Below, one piece after another: positions 17,903 to 27,468 of a stretch of DNA of 64,000 nt; positions within the stretch are counted from its first letter, which is position 1; every line of letters starts with the position of its first letter. The DNA lies in contig NZ_FWFJ01000016.1 in assembly GCF_900172365.1 (NCBI RefSeq), forward strand, positions 1 to 64,000, given 5' to 3'. This DNA is from Roseovarius gaetbuli (lineage in GTDB: Bacteria > Pseudomonadota > Alphaproteobacteria > Rhodobacterales > Rhodobacteraceae). The position numbers and the translations under genes are program-made. The notes below the pieces were generated by a model. That model was not told the origin of the DNA, searched no databases, and saw nothing but the letters and a program-made list of their open reading frames with translations.

Positions 17903-18364
17903 ATGAAAAAACTACTTATCTCGACATTTTTTGCCTCAACGCTTGTGCTGACAGGCATGGCGCAGGCGGCGGAAAAGGCGCGTGTCAGCGCCAAACAGGT
18001 CCGCAGCGCGGCAACCGTTTCCTCGCAGGGCTCTGTCGGAAGCGCGGGTCCCGAGGTGGTCGTTCTGATCATCATGGCCATCGTCTTTATCACAGCACTC
18101 GTTTTCTCAGGCGGCAGCAGCGCAGGGACCTACCCGGCAATGATGAGTGACGAACGCCTGAAAACCGACATCAAACGGGTGGGCACCTCGCCCGATGGCT
18201 TTGGGATTTACCAATTCCGCTACAAGGGCCACGCCGAGCTTATCCAAGGCGCCATGGCCCAGGACGTGCAGCGTCTGCGCCCCGGTGCCGTCAGCCGCCA
18301 CAGATCCGGTTTCCTGATGGTGGATTACGGGCAGATCGACGTCGCCCCGCGCCTAATCGACTAG
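17903..18364 (+). CDS. Small exported membrane protein with miniature S74 (tail-fibre chaperone) domain
   Basis: A 153-residue protein. A Sec signal peptide (about 1-23, ending MAQAAE) is followed by a short linker, a transmembrane helix (about 51-69) and a C-terminal Peptidase_S74-like domain (about 80-150). The domain begins SDERLKTDIKRVG and continues with GIYQFRYKG, GAMAQDVQRLRPGAV and GFLMVDYGQIDV, all typical of S74 intramolecular chaperones of phage tail fibres and endosialidases. The Ser-x4-Lys dyad used for self-cleavage in that family is present (S82, K87). No phage genes are nearby. ATG 17903 follows GGGGGAA. Function unknown; it could self-process at the cell surface. Confidence 0.72.
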   Translation: MKKLLISTFFASTLVLTGMAQAAEKARVSAKQVRSAATVSSQGSVGSAGPEVVVLIIMAIVFITALVFSGGSSAGTYPAMMSDERLKTDIKRVGTSPDGFGIYQFRYKGHAELIQGAMAQDVQRLRPGAVSRHRSGFLMVDYGQIDVAPRLID

Positions 18365-18486
18365 AGACTGTCACGTTCGCTCAAAAATCACGCGACACCC
18401 TCTAACGGAATGATGTCGCAAGTTCGAAAATCTCAAAACCGGTTCCCACTTTTGAGCAACATGCTAACGGAATGATGTCGCATGTT
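18362..18486. repeat. Dispersed repeat, copy B, with internal direct repeats
   Basis: The core CTCAAAACCGGTTCCCACTT...GAGCAACATGCT (18432-18465) matches the core in the repeat at 1541-1645. Its ends CTCAAAA and TTTTGAG pair. CTAACGGAATGATGTCGCA occurs twice (18402-18420 and 18464-18482). As in the first copy, the element starts at the stop codon (TAG) of the upstream gene. It lies between the S74-like gene and the lon terminator. Confidence 0.75.
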
Positions 18487-18502
18487 TCAGGGTGGCCTTG
18501 CC

Positions 18503-18538
18503 AAACGAAATGCGGCGCAGGGCCTCCCCTGCGCCGCA
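18503..18538 (-). terminator. Intrinsic terminator of lon
   Basis: A 12-bp perfect stem (TGCGGCGCAGGG at 18511-18522, CCCTGCGCCGCA at 18527-18538) with a 4-nt loop. Read on the minus strand it is followed by TTTCGTTTGG. It lies 24 bp past the lon stop codon. Confidence 0.8.
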
Positions 18539-18562
18539 CCTCATTTTCCTGAACGACCCCGC

Positions 18563-20974
18563 CTAGTGCGCGGTGGCACCTGTGCCCTCGCCGCCCCGCT
18601 TGATCGCGGCCTCGGCTGCGGCGGCCTCTTCGGCGGCCTCGTCCCATTCGACCGGCTCTGGTGCGCGCACCAGGGCCAGCTTGAGAACGTCACGCACGTG
18701 ATCGACCGGAATGATATCCAGACCCTGTTTGACATTGTCAGGGATCTCGACCAGGTCCTTTTCGTTCTCGCGCGGGATCAGCACGGTCTTGATGCCACCA
18801 CGCAGCGCCGCCAGAAGCTTTTCCTTCAGCCCGCCGATGGGCAGCGCATTGCCGCGCAGCGTGACCTCGCCGGTCATGGCGATATCCTTGCGCACCGGAA
18901 TACCGGTCAGCACCGAAACGATCGAGGTCACCATCGCAAGCCCAGCGCTTGGGCCATCTTTCGGCGTCGCGCCTTCGGGCACGTGCACGTGGATATCCCA
19001 CTTTTCGAACTTGGGCGGCTTGACCCCGATTTCGGGTGCAATCGAGCGGACATAGCTTGACGCCGCATCAATCGATTCCTTCATCACGTCGCCAAGCGTG
19101 CCGGTGGTTTTCATCCGGCCCTTACCCGGCAGGCGCAGCGCCTCGATGTTCAAAAGCTCACCACCCACAGAGGTATAGGCAAGCCCGGTGACAACACCGA
19201 CCTGATCGCTTTCCTCGGCCAGACCGTATTTGTACTTTCTGACCCCAAGGAAATCGCTGAGGTTCTCAGAGGTCACCCTGATCTGCTTGTCCTCGCCCTT
19301 GATGATCCGGGTCACGGCTTTGCGCGCCACCTTGGCGATCTCGCGCTCAAGGTTCCGCACACCGGCCTCGCGGGTGTAATAGCGCACCATATCGGTCAGC
19401 GCATCATCGCTCAGCTCGAACTCGCCCTTGCGAAGGCCGTTGTTCTTGACCTGCTTGTCGATCAGGTGCTGCTTGGCGATCTCGCGCTTTTCATCCTCGG
19501 TGTAGCCCGCCAGCGGAATGATCTCCATCCGGTCCAGAAGCGGCCCCGGCATGTTGTAGGAGTTCGCCGTGGTCAGGAACATCACGTCCGACAGGTCATA
19601 TTCGACCTCAAGATAGTGATCGACAAAGCTGCTGTTCTGCTCGGGATCGAGCACCTCAAGCATGGCGCTCGCCGGATCTCCGCGGAAATCCTGCCCCATC
19701 TTGTCGATCTCATCCAAAAGGATAAGCGGATTGGTGGTCTTGGCCTTTTTCAGCGCCTGAATGATCTTGCCCGGCATCGAGCCGATATAAGTGCGCCGGT
19801 GACCGCGAATTTCGCTCTCGTCACGCACGCCGCCAAGCGAAATGCGGATGAATTCGCGCCCGGTGGCGCGGGCCACCGATTTGCCAAGGCTGGTCTTGCC
19901 CACACCCGGCGGGCCGACAAGGCACATAATCGGCCCCTTGAGCTTTTTGCTGCGCTGTTGCACGGCAAGATACTCGACGATCCGTTCCTTCACCTTGTCC
20001 AGACCATAGTGGTCCTTGTCCAAAACGCTCTGCGCGCGGCTCAGGTCTTTCTTGACCCGGCTCTTCACGCCCCACGGGATCGACAGCATCCAGTCGAGAT
20101 AGTTGCGCACAACGGTTGCCTCGGCGCTCATCGGGCTCATGTTCTTGAGCTTCTTGAGTTCGGCATCCGCCTTTTCGCGCGCCTCTTTGCTCAGCTTGGT
20201 CTCGGCGATCTTCGCCTCAAGCTCGGCCACTTCGCCTTCGCCCTCTTCGCCATCGCCAAGTTCCTTCTGAATGGCCTTCATCTGCTCATTCAGATAATAT
20301 TCGCGCTGTGTGCGCTCCATCTGGCTCTTGACGCGGGTCTTGATCTTTTTCTCGACCTGCAAGACACTCATTTCGCCCTGCATCAGGCCATAGACCTTTT
20401 CAAGACGCTCGCTCACGCTCAGCGTTTCAAGCAGGTCCTGCTTTTTGTCGACCTCGATACCAAGATGCCCGGCCACCAGATCGGCAAGCTTTGCGGGCTC
20501 TTCAGAGTCGGTGACGGCGGCGAGCGCCTCGTCGGGGATGTTCTTTTTGACCTTGGCATAGCGCGCGAATTCATCGCCCACCGTGCGCAACAGCGCCTCG
20601 ATGGTGGTGGCATCGCCCGGCATCTCGGTGAGATACTCGGCGCGCGCCTCGAAGAAATCATCATTCTCAAGGTATTCGGTGATCCGCACCCGCGCCACAC
20701 CCTCAACCAGCACCTTGACGGTGCCATCGGGCAGCTTCAGCAGTTGCAACACGTTGGCCAGCACACCGGCACGGTAAATACCGGCCTCGTCCGGGTCATC
20801 AATGCCCGGGTCAATCTGACTGCTCAGAAGGATTTGTTTGTCGTCCTGCATCACCTCTTCCAGCGCGCGGACAGATTTTTCACGCCCGACAAAAAGCGGC
20901 ACGATCATATGCGGGAAAACCACAATATCGCGCAACGGCAGCACCGGGTAAGAGGCGTTCAATGGCTCTTGCAT
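18563..20974 (-). CDS. lon: ATP-dependent protease Lon
   Basis: An 803-residue Lon protease. The N-terminal substrate-binding LonN domain (about 1-200) starts [20 protein letters not shown]. It is followed by a coiled-coil helical region, the AAA+ module with Walker [12 protein letters not shown] and Walker [11 protein letters not shown]-type strand, and the C-terminal protease domain with the catalytic Ser in [11 protein letters not shown] and a downstream Lys in GLKEKLLAA. It degrades misfolded and regulatory proteins in the cytoplasm. Three ATGs are stacked at 20980-20974; I used the last because an AGGA motif lies 7 nt upstream of it. Single-gene transcript with its own terminator. Confidence 0.97.
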   Translation of the reverse strand: MQEPLNASYPVLPLRDIVVFPHMIVPLFVGREKSVRALEEVMQDDKQILLSSQIDPGIDDPDEAGIYRAGVLANVLQLLKLPDGTVKVLVEGVARVRITEYLENDDFFEARAEYLTEMPGDATTIEALLRTVGDEFARYAKVKKNIPDEALAAVTDSEEPAKLADLVAGHLGIEVDKKQDLLETLSVSERLEKVYGLMQGEMSVLQVEKKIKTRVKSQMERTQREYYLNEQMKAIQKELGDGEEGEGEVAELEAKIAETKLSKEAREKADAELKKLKNMSPMSAEATVVRNYLDWMLSIPWGVKSRVKKDLSRAQSVLDKDHYGLDKVKERIVEYLAVQQRSKKLKGPIMCLVGPPGVGKTSLGKSVARATGREFIRISLGGVRDESEIRGHRRTYIGSMPGKIIQALKKAKTTNPLILLDEIDKMGQDFRGDPASAMLEVLDPEQNSSFVDHYLEVEYDLSDVMFLTTANSYNMPGPLLDRMEIIPLAGYTEDEKREIAKQHLIDKQVKNNGLRKGEFELSDDALTDMVRYYTREAGVRNLEREIAKVARKAVTRIIKGEDKQIRVTSENLSDFLGVRKYKYGLAEESDQVGVVTGLAYTSVGGELLNIEALRLPGKGRMKTTGTLGDVMKESIDAASSYVRSIAPEIGVKPPKFEKWDIHVHVPEGATPKDGPSAGLAMVTSIVSVLTGIPVRKDIAMTGEVTLRGNALPIGGLKEKLLAALRGGIKTVLIPRENEKDLVEIPDNVKQGLDIIPVDHVRDVLKLALVRAPEPVEWDEAAEEAAAAEAAIKRGGEGTGATAH

Positions 20975-21138
20975 CATCATTTCCTGTTCTTGGCAAAAAG
21001 GCACTGGCCCTGACTATGCAGCAACCTCGGCCTTCTCCGTTTCACTGATGTTAATTTGGGGCACATCGACCCCGATTTCAACACGCGCTCCCCAGAATGC
21101 CCGTCCCGGCCCGCGGGGGCAAGGGCACAATAGGCAGG

Positions 21139-21177
21139 TTTTATAGCAAATGCCGCGCCCGAGGGTCAGGCGCGGCA
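21139..21177 (-). terminator. Probable terminator after the Old Yellow Enzyme gene
   Basis: A 9-bp perfect stem (TGCCGCGCC at 21151-21159, GGCGCGGCA at 21169-21177). On the minus strand it is followed by TTTGCTATAAAA, a weak U-tract. It lies 33 bp downstream of the oxidoreductase stop codon. Confidence 0.6.
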
Positions 21178-21209
21178 TGAAAGCGGTGTTATCCCAGGCA
21201 GAGCCCGCC

Positions 21210-22286
21210 CTAGGCGGCCTCAAGGCTTGGGTAATCGGTATAGCCCTCACGTCCGCCGCCATAATAGGTATCGCCATCGCCCTCGTTGAGCGGCGCATTG
21301 ACGCGCAGCCGCTCGGCCAGATCGGGATTGGCGATATAGGGCCGCCCAAAGGCCACCAGATCGACCTTGCCCGCATCAACCCGCGCCATGGCAAGATCGC
21401 GGTCATAGCCGTTGTTGGCCATGTAAACCCCTTTCCAGAGCGCGCGCAGCGCATCAAAGCCGCCCTCACGCTTGCCACCGGTCTGACCCTCGACAAGGTG
21501 CAGATAGGCCAGCGGATAGGCGTTCAGCCGCTCGACCACATAACCGAACGTCGTATCCGGGTCGCTGTCTTCGGCATTGTTGGCCGCCGAGAACGGCGAG
21601 AGGCGCAGGCCGATCTTATCGGCGGGCCAGACTTCCGTCAGCGCATCAAGCACCTCGAACAACAGCCGCGCGCGGTTCTCGACCGAGCCGCCATAGGCAT
21701 CCGTCCGCGTGTTGGTGCCATCCTTGAGGAATTCATCCAGCAGATAGCCATTGGCCGCGTGAAGCTCGATCCCGTCAAAACCCGCCTCTTTGGCGCATTT
21801 GGCGGCATGCACGTAATCGGCGAGGATGCGCGGCATCTCATCCAACTCAAGCGCGCGCGGCTCCGATGTTGTGGCGGGGCCTTCCTTGGTAAAGGTCGGC
21901 GCCTCGGCGCCAATGGCAGAGGGCGCAACCGGCGGCTGACCGTTTGGTTGCAGCGACACATGGCTGATCCGGCCCACATGCCAAAGCTGGATCACGATCT
22001 TGCCCCCCTCTTCATGCACCGCATCGGTCACCTTCTTCCAGGCGGAAACCTGAGCAGGCGTGTGAATGCCGGGCGTCGCGACATAGCCCTTGCCCTCGGC
22101 CGAGATTTGCGCGGCCTCGGTGATGATAAGCCCGGCACCGGCGCGCTGACGGTAATACTCCACATGCATGTCGGACACTTCGCCGGTGCCATCATCGGCG
22201 CGGTTGCGTGTCAGCGGGGCCATCACGATCCGGTTGGCCAGCTCAAGGCTGCCTGCTTTGGCGAAGGAAAATAGCTTGTCTGTCAT
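21210..22286 (-). CDS. Old Yellow Enzyme-family NADH:flavin oxidoreductase (alkene reductase)
   Basis: A 358-residue FMN-dependent TIM-barrel ene-reductase of the NemA/OYE class. Visible features are the N-terminal FMN-loop (ANRIVMAPLTRNRA), QLWHVGRISH with the substrate-binding His region (typical H-x-x-H/N pair region), GFDGIELHAANGYLLDEFL, and C-terminal GRPYIANPDLAERLR. Such enzymes reduce the C=C bond of electrophilic enones, maleimides or nitro compounds using NAD(P)H and often serve in detoxification; the natural substrate is unknown. The ATG at 22286 follows AGGAG at correct spacing; upstream in-frame starts are not supported. Divergent from an orphan membrane protein gene across a 269-bp gap. 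Confidence 0.92.
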   Translation of the reverse strand: MTDKLFSFAKAGSLELANRIVMAPLTRNRADDGTGEVSDMHVEYYRQRAGAGLIITEAAQISAEGKGYVATPGIHTPAQVSAWKKVTDAVHEEGGKIVIQLWHVGRISHVSLQPNGQPPVAPSAIGAEAPTFTKEGPATTSEPRALELDEMPRILADYVHAAKCAKEAGFDGIELHAANGYLLDEFLKDGTNTRTDAYGGSVENRARLLFEVLDALTEVWPADKIGLRLSPFSAANNAEDSDPDTTFGYVVERLNAYPLAYLHLVEGQTGGKREGGFDALRALWKGVYMANNGYDRDLAMARVDAGKVDLVAFGRPYIANPDLAERLRVNAPLNEGDGDTYYGGGREGYTDYPSLEAA

Positions 22287-22555
22287 GGGGACGCTCCTGC
22301 GTTTGATCCGTATTGCGCCGGGATGCATGTCTGTATGCCCCCGGCCTTGGATCATACCTAGGCACGACGCGCCCCGGCCCCAAGGGGCAGTCCCTGTCCC
22401 CCAGTCCACAGCACGCCTTGCAGAAATGCACAGATCCGACCGCTTGACAGGGTGATCGTGACAAAATGCCAATGATTTAACCCCAAGCCGCCCATAAAGC
22501 GCCCAAAACACGCCGCAGACTGTCGTGGTATTTACCGTCTTTGAGGCCCGGTTTC

Positions 22556-23428
22556 ATGTTTGCACGCATCGCCCGCCAATATCGGCGGTTTCTGTTCGGC
22601 GGCCTGTTTGTCTCGCTCTTTATGGGGTTGGCCGTGCTCTCGGGCACCGTGGACTGGCCCGCAGAGATGTCCCGCCCGATCATCGGCACGCTGACATGGG
22701 GGATCGTGCTTATCCTGATCATCGGGATTCCGATCGTGGTGCTCAGCCTGTTGTTGCCGGGATTGCTGCCGCTGATCGAACTCTGGCTGATCACGATCCT
22801 CGTGCTTTGCCTGATCGACCCGCTTGTGCGCCCCGTCATCACCGGGTTCGGCCTGCCCGGCTGGAGCTATTGCATCCTGCTTGGCGCAGCCTTTCTGGTG
22901 GTTGAACGCTCGCTTTACGGGCCGTGGCTGGCCAATCTGTGGCGGCGCAACATGAAAGCGCATAGCGCCACCCTCACCGTGCCCGGCACGCCCGAAGAGA
23001 TCTGGCGCAAGCTTTATCCAGACACCGCCCATAGCGAGAGCTTTTTCTGGCCCGGCGCCAGCTTTCCGCCCGCCCCGGACGGCAGCGACGCGGATATGCT
23101 GATGCGCCTGCCGCGTCATCACGCGGCCAAGGATGCATTCTTTGAGCTGCACATCAAAGAAGCCCGCGCGCCCGATCATTTCCTCTATGAGGTCCGCCCC
23201 CTGCCCGGGTGTGAAGACCCCCGTCAACGCATCGAGGTCAAGATCACCCCTCTGGACGAGACCCAAAGCCGTGTCACCTATACCCAGCAATTTCTGGACC
23301 TCTCCTTTGGCAAGCGGCTGTTCTTTTACCTCCACAACGATTTCCGCGACACATTGGCAAGCCTGCGTGCGCGGCTTTCAGGGCACAAGGACCGCTCGAT
23401 TCAGGGCAGCCAGATGCTGTGCAGCTAG
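22556..23428 (+). CDS. Orphan membrane protein with C-terminal SRPBCC-like domain
   Basis: A 290-residue protein I do not recognise by name. The first 130 residues hold about four hydrophobic helices (for instance FLFGGLFVSLFMGLAVLSG, GIVLILIIGIPIVVLSLLLP, LWLITILVLCLI). The remaining half is soluble and reads like a START/SRPBCC (polyketide cyclase-like) domain: it begins SATLTVPGTPEEIWRKLYPD, a typical SRPBCC opening strand and helix, and ends with RVTYTQQFLDLSFGKRLFFYLHNDFRDTLASLRARL, a typical long C-terminal helix. Such domains bind lipids or hydrophobic ligands. ATG at 22556 gives the N-terminus MFARIARQYRRF; a TTG at 22541 is in frame but unlikely. It is convergent with tgt. Confidence 0.6.
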   Translation: MFARIARQYRRFLFGGLFVSLFMGLAVLSGTVDWPAEMSRPIIGTLTWGIVLILIIGIPIVVLSLLLPGLLPLIELWLITILVLCLIDPLVRPVITGFGLPGWSYCILLGAAFLVVERSLYGPWLANLWRRNMKAHSATLTVPGTPEEIWRKLYPDTAHSESFFWPGASFPPAPDGSDADMLMRLPRHHAAKDAFFELHIKEARAPDHFLYEVRPLPGCEDPRQRIEVKITPLDETQSRVTYTQQFLDLSFGKRLFFYLHNDFRDTLASLRARLSGHKDRSIQGSQMLCS

Positions 23429-23432
23429 GCAT

Positions 23433-24563
23433 TCAGAGCAGTTCGATATCACCCTCGGCGCGCCCGGCGTGAAACCCGGCTTCCCACTGGGCAAACGTGC
23501 CCTGCGCAATCGCCTCGCGCATGCCTGCCATGATATCCTGAAAGTAATGCAGGTTGTGCCAGGTCAGCAGCATCGAGCTGATGATTTCCTGGCTGCGGAA
23601 CACATGATGCAGGTAAGCGCGCGAATAGTGGCTGCACGCCGGACAGCTACAGGCCTCGTCAATCGGGCGCGGATCATCCTGATGGCGCGCGTTCTTGATG
23701 TTAAGCACACCGCGGCGGGTAAATACCTGGCCGGTGCGCCCCGAACGGGACGGCAATACGCAATCCATCATGTCGATGCCGCGCTTGACCGCGCCGACGA
23801 TATCATCGGGCTTGCCCACTCCCATAAGGTAACGCGGCTTGTCCTCGGGCAGGAACCCCGGCGCGTAATCGAGCACGCCGAACATCGCCTCTTGCCCCTC
23901 GCCAACGGCCAAGCCGCCAACCGCATAGCCGTCAAAGCCGATGGCCTTGAGCGCCTCGGCGCTTTCCTCGCGCAGCTCGGGCGTGACGCCGCCCTGCATG
24001 ATCCCGAAGAGCGCATGACCGGGGCGATCCCCAAAGGCCTCTTTCGACCGCTCGGCCCACCGCATCGACAAGCGCATGCTTTCGGCGACGGCCTTATCCG
24101 TGGCCGGAAGCGCCGGGCATTCGTCAAAACACATGACGATATCGCTGCCCAACAGCTTTTGGATCTCCATCGAGCGTTCGGGCGTCAATTCGTGCTTTGA
24201 GCCGTCGATATGGCTTTTGAAGGTCACACCCTTTTCGGTGAGCTTGCGCAGCCCGGCAAGGCTCATCACCTGAAAGCCGCCGCTATCGGTCAGGATCGGG
24301 CGATCCCAGTTCATGAACTTGTGCAACCCGCCAAGCCGGTCAATCCGCTCGGCGCCGGGGCGCAGCATGAGGTGATAGGTATTGCCCAAGAGGATATCGG
24401 CCCCCGTCGCGCGCACGCTTTCGGGCATCATCGCCTTGACGGTCGCCGCCGTGCCCACCGGCATGAAGGCCGGCGTGCGGATCTCGCCGCGCGGCGTGGA
24501 AATCACCCCGGTGCGCGCAAGCCCGTCACTGGCCTGCATCTCGAAACTGATCCGCGCTGTCAT
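23433..24563 (-). CDS. tgt: tRNA-guanine transglycosylase
   Basis: A 376-residue TGT that exchanges guanine 34 for the queuine precursor preQ1 in tRNAs with GUN anticodons (Asp, Asn, His, Tyr). Catalytic D93 lies in [11 protein letters not shown] and nucleophile D267 in [14 protein letters not shown]; the C-terminal zinc site is CSCPAC (C305, C307, C310) plus a downstream His. Full bacterial length. The window also encodes two tRNA-Asp(GTC) substrates and queA, which carries out the next modification step, but queA lies 27 kb away. Convergent with the orphan membrane protein with a 4-bp gap. Confidence 0.96.
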   Translation of the reverse strand: MTARISFEMQASDGLARTGVISTPRGEIRTPAFMPVGTAATVKAMMPESVRATGADILLGNTYHLMLRPGAERIDRLGGLHKFMNWDRPILTDSGGFQVMSLAGLRKLTEKGVTFKSHIDGSKHELTPERSMEIQKLLGSDIVMCFDECPALPATDKAVAESMRLSMRWAERSKEAFGDRPGHALFGIMQGGVTPELREESAEALKAIGFDGYAVGGLAVGEGQEAMFGVLDYAPGFLPEDKPRYLMGVGKPDDIVGAVKRGIDMMDCVLPSRSGRTGQVFTRRGVLNIKNARHQDDPRPIDEACSCPACSHYSRAYLHHVFRSQEIISSMLLTWHNLHYFQDIMAGMREAIAQGTFAQWEAGFHAGRAEGDIELL

Positions 24564-24689
24564 AATTTGACCCCTATCTACTTTTACCCCCCCTTAAAGC
24601 GATTTACCCCAGCTTGTAAAACGGCCAAAAGCGGCACATCTACAAAAAGGGCCGCAAGCGGCGGGTCGCGTGAAATTTTGAGGTGCTGA

Positions 24690-25580
24690 ATGTTAGAAGA
24701 CCAAATCATCGACCTGCTGTCGTCCAACCTGCTTTATATCCTGCTGGCCGCGCTGGTCATCATCACCGTGCTGCGCAGCGTCAAGATCGTTCCGCAGTCC
24801 GAGCAATACGTGATCGAGCGCTTTGGCCGCCTGCATGCCGTCCTTAAACCCGGCATCAACATGATCGTGCCGTTTCTGGACAAGGCCGCGCATCGCATCT
24901 CGATCCTTGAACGCCAATTGCCGACCGCCGGTCAGGATGCGATCACCAAGGACAATGTGCTTGTGCGCGTCGATACCTCGGTGTTTTACCGCATTACCGA
25001 GCCTGAAAAGACGGTTTACCGGATTCGCGACGTCGATGCCGCCATCGCCACCACCGTGGCCGGCATTGTGCCCGCCGAAATCGGCAAGATGGATCTCGAC
25101 GAGGTGCAATCGAACCGCAACGAAATGATCTCTACCATCAAACAGCTGGTCGAAAGCGCCGTCGACGACTGGGGCATCGAGGTGACACGCGCCGAAATCC
25201 TTGACGTGAACCTTGATCAGGCCACCCGCGACGCGATGATGCAACAGCTTAACGCCGAGCGCGCCCGCCGCGCGCAGGTAACCGAGGCCGAAGGCGCCAA
25301 ACGCGCCGTCGAACTTAACGCCGACGCCGAGCTTTACGCCGCCGAACAGATCGCCAAGGCCCGCCGTATCGCCGCCGACGCCGAGGCCTATGCCACAAGC
25401 GTCGTCGCCAAGGCCATCGCCGAAAACGGCGTCGAGGCCGCGCAATATCAGGTCGCCCTGAAACAGGTCGAGGCGCTCAATGCGCTTGGCGCAAGCCCGT
25501 CATCATCCACCATCCTCGTGCCCGCCAACGCGCTTGACGCCTTTGGCGACGCCTTCAAGATGCTGAAAGGCAAGGCATAA
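24690..25580 (+). CDS. SPFH/stomatin-like membrane protein (QmcA type)
   Basis: A 296-residue SPFH protein with one N-terminal membrane helix (about 13-30), then the Band 7 domain (VKIVPQSEQYVIERFGRLHAV... through GIEVTRAEILDVNLDQ), then an Ala/Glu-rich coiled coil (about 195-260), and a short C-terminal tail. Members form large oligomeric rings in membrane microdomains and often accompany NfeD proteins. That is the case here: the stop codon overlaps the next gene's ATG by one base (TAATG), so the pair is translationally coupled. Likely role is membrane organisation or control of membrane proteases, by family. Confidence 0.9.
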   Translation: MLEDQIIDLLSSNLLYILLAALVIITVLRSVKIVPQSEQYVIERFGRLHAVLKPGINMIVPFLDKAAHRISILERQLPTAGQDAITKDNVLVRVDTSVFYRITEPEKTVYRIRDVDAAIATTVAGIVPAEIGKMDLDEVQSNRNEMISTIKQLVESAVDDWGIEVTRAEILDVNLDQATRDAMMQQLNAERARRAQVTEAEGAKRAVELNADAELYAAEQIAKARRIAADAEAYATSVVAKAIAENGVEAAQYQVALKQVEALNALGASPSSSTILVPANALDAFGDAFKMLKGKA

Positions 25581-25861
25581 TGCTGGGCGGGGTGGCACTC
25601 TGGTCGCTCTGGTGGGTCTGGCTTGCCGCCGCCCTTGCGCTTGGCATCTTTGAGGTGCTTGCACCGGGGTTCATCTTTCTCGGCTTTTCCATCGGCGCGG
25701 CGCTTGTCGGGCTTTTGCTTTTGACCCCGCTCACACCGGGCTTTGCGGCACTGCTGGCGATTTTCGCGGTGCTTTCGCTGATTGCATGGCTCGTCCTGCG
25801 CCGGTTTTTCCGCGCGCCGGGCGGCAACGTCCGCAGGGTCGAGACCGACATCAACGACTAG
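25580..25861 (+). CDS. NfeD-family membrane protein
   Basis: A 93-residue protein with three closely spaced hydrophobic segments (WWVWLAAALALGIFEVL, FIFLGFSIGAALVGLLL, FAALLAIFAVLSLIAWLV) and a short basic tail. This is the short NfeD1b-type membrane domain; the usual C-terminal OB fold is absent or very short, a common variant in alphaproteobacteria. Its start codon overlaps the stop codon of the stomatin-like gene, and this gene pair is conserved widely. Likely acts as a membrane partner of the SPFH protein. Confidence 0.85.
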   Translation: MLGGVALWSLWWVWLAAALALGIFEVLAPGFIFLGFSIGAALVGLLLLTPLTPGFAALLAIFAVLSLIAWLVLRRFFRAPGGNVRRVETDIND

Positions 25862-25974
25862 GCCGCCCCGAAGGCCACGCTTGAATTCCCCCGCCATCCG
25901 TGATGTGACTGAGCGCCCAAAGGCGTAACATTCCGCACATCGCGCGCCATGACCTTGCCAAGGAGGCCCCCTTC

Positions 25975-27390
25975 ATGACCACTCCCGAAACTCCGCAGCC
26001 GCTGCAATTCGGGTGGGAAGAATGGGTTGCCCTGCCCGAACTGGGCGTGCCCGCCCTCAAGGCCAAGGTCGATACCGGCGCGCGCACCTCGGCGCTGCAT
26101 GCCTTTGATATCGAGACCTTTGGCCCGGCGTCAAAGCCCAAGGTGCGGTTCACCGTGCACCCGATTCCGGGGCGCGACGACCTTGTGATCCCCTGTTCGG
26201 CCACGATCATCGACCGGCGCGATGTGACCTCGTCAAACGGCGAGCGCGAGTTACGCTATGTGATCTCGTCCAACCTTACCGTGGGCGACGACAGCTGGCC
26301 GATCGAGATCACCCTGACCAACCGCTCGACCATGGCAAGCCGCATGCTCTTGGGGCGTCAGGCGCTCAAGGATCATATCTCGATCGTCGCCACCGACCGG
26401 TTCCTGCAACCCGAGCTTAGCTATGACGTCTATCACACCGCCCGCATGCGCAACGAACAGCCCAAGCGCGCCCTGCGCATCGCCGTTCTCAGCCGCGAAG
26501 ACAATTACTCGACCCGCCGCCTTGTCAGCGAAGGCGAGGCGCGCGGTCATACCGTCGAGGTGATCAACACCACCCGCTGTTACATGGCGATCAACGCGAT
26601 GGCTCCCGAGGTGCATTACGACGGCAAGCGTCTGCCCCGGTTTGATGCCGTTGTGCCGCGCATCGGCGCGTCGATCACGCCCTATGGCACCGCCATCATC
26701 CGCCAGTTTGAAACCATCGGCACCTATTGCGTGAATTCAAGCGCCGGCATCACCTCGAGCCGTGACAAGCTTTATGCCCATCAACTTATGGCGCGCGCCA
26801 AGATCGGCATGCCCAACACCGCATTCGCCGCCTCGCCGCATGACACCTCTAACCTGATGGGCCTTGTCGGCACCGCACCGCTTATCGTCAAACTGCTGGA
26901 ATCGACCCAGGGCAAGGGCGTCGTTCTGGCCGAAACCAAAAAGGCCGCCGAATCCGTGATCGACGCCTTTCGCGGTCTCAAGGCCAACTTCCTGGTACAG
27001 GATTTTGTCAAGGAGGCGGCGGGCGAAGATATCCGCTGTCTGGTGATCGGCGGCAAGGTCGTGGGCGCGATGAAGCGCACCGGCGCCGAGGGCGATTTCC
27101 GCTCCAACCTGCATCGCGGCGGCTCTGCCAAGGCGGTGCGCATCACCAAGATTGAGCGCGACACGGCGATCCGCGCGGCGAAAGTGTTTGATCTCAACAT
27201 GGCTGGTGTCGACCTCTTGCGCTCAGAGGCCGGGCCAAAGGTGCTTGAGGTCAACTCTTCGCCGGGCTTTGAGGGGATCGAGGGCTCGACTGGCAAGGAT
27301 ATCGTCGGCGCGCTCTATGATCTGATCGAATCCCGCGTGCGCCCCGCGCCCGTGCGCCGCCGAAAATCCAGCAAAACCGCCGAAGAGTGA
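25975..27390 (+). CDS. rimK: RimK-type ATP-grasp ligase fused to an N-terminal aspartic/zinc-protease-like domain
   Basis: A 471-residue fusion. Residues about 10-150 form the retropepsin-like RimK-associated domain (annotated elsewhere as ATP-dependent zinc protease), with the Asp-Thr-Gly triad at 33-35 in [13 protein letters not shown] and RMLLGRQAL later. Residues about 165-455 form Rim[31 protein letters not shown], the ATP-grasp core [20 protein letters not shown], and [13 protein letters not shown] near the end. RimK adds glutamates to the C-terminus of ribosomal protein S6. Fusion of the two normally adjacent genes suggests a coupled activity, perhaps trimming and ligating; that is inference. 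It stands alone downstream of the SPFH/NfeD pair. Confidence 0.85.
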   Translation: MTTPETPQPLQFGWEEWVALPELGVPALKAKVDTGARTSALHAFDIETFGPASKPKVRFTVHPIPGRDDLVIPCSATIIDRRDVTSSNGERELRYVISSNLTVGDDSWPIEITLTNRSTMASRMLLGRQALKDHISIVATDRFLQPELSYDVYHTARMRNEQPKRALRIAVLSREDNYSTRRLVSEGEARGHTVEVINTTRCYMAINAMAPEVHYDGKRLPRFDAVVPRIGASITPYGTAIIRQFETIGTYCVNSSAGITSSRDKLYAHQLMARAKIGMPNTAFAASPHDTSNLMGLVGTAPLIVKLLESTQGKGVVLAETKKAAESVIDAFRGLKANFLVQDFVKEAAGEDIRCLVIGGKVVGAMKRTGAEGDFRSNLHRGGSAKAVRITKIERDTAIRAAKVFDLNMAGVDLLRSEAGPKVLEVNSSPGFEGIEGSTGKDIVGALYDLIESRVRPAPVRRRKSSKTAEE

Positions 27391-27468
27391 ACAGCGTGGC
27401 GCGCGCCTCTGGACGAAGCCCGCTATAAACCCTATATGTTTGGTCAGGATAACCCGCAGGACACGATG

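Noticed and set aside
17494-18364. Prophage remnant suggested by the tail-fibre-type domain
   Set aside because: No integrase, capsid, terminase or lysis gene nearby, and neighbours are core genes; the protein has its own signal peptide and membrane helix.
19466-21013. Open frame opposite lon
   Set aside because: Antisense to every conserved Lon motif; no independent ribosome site or family match.
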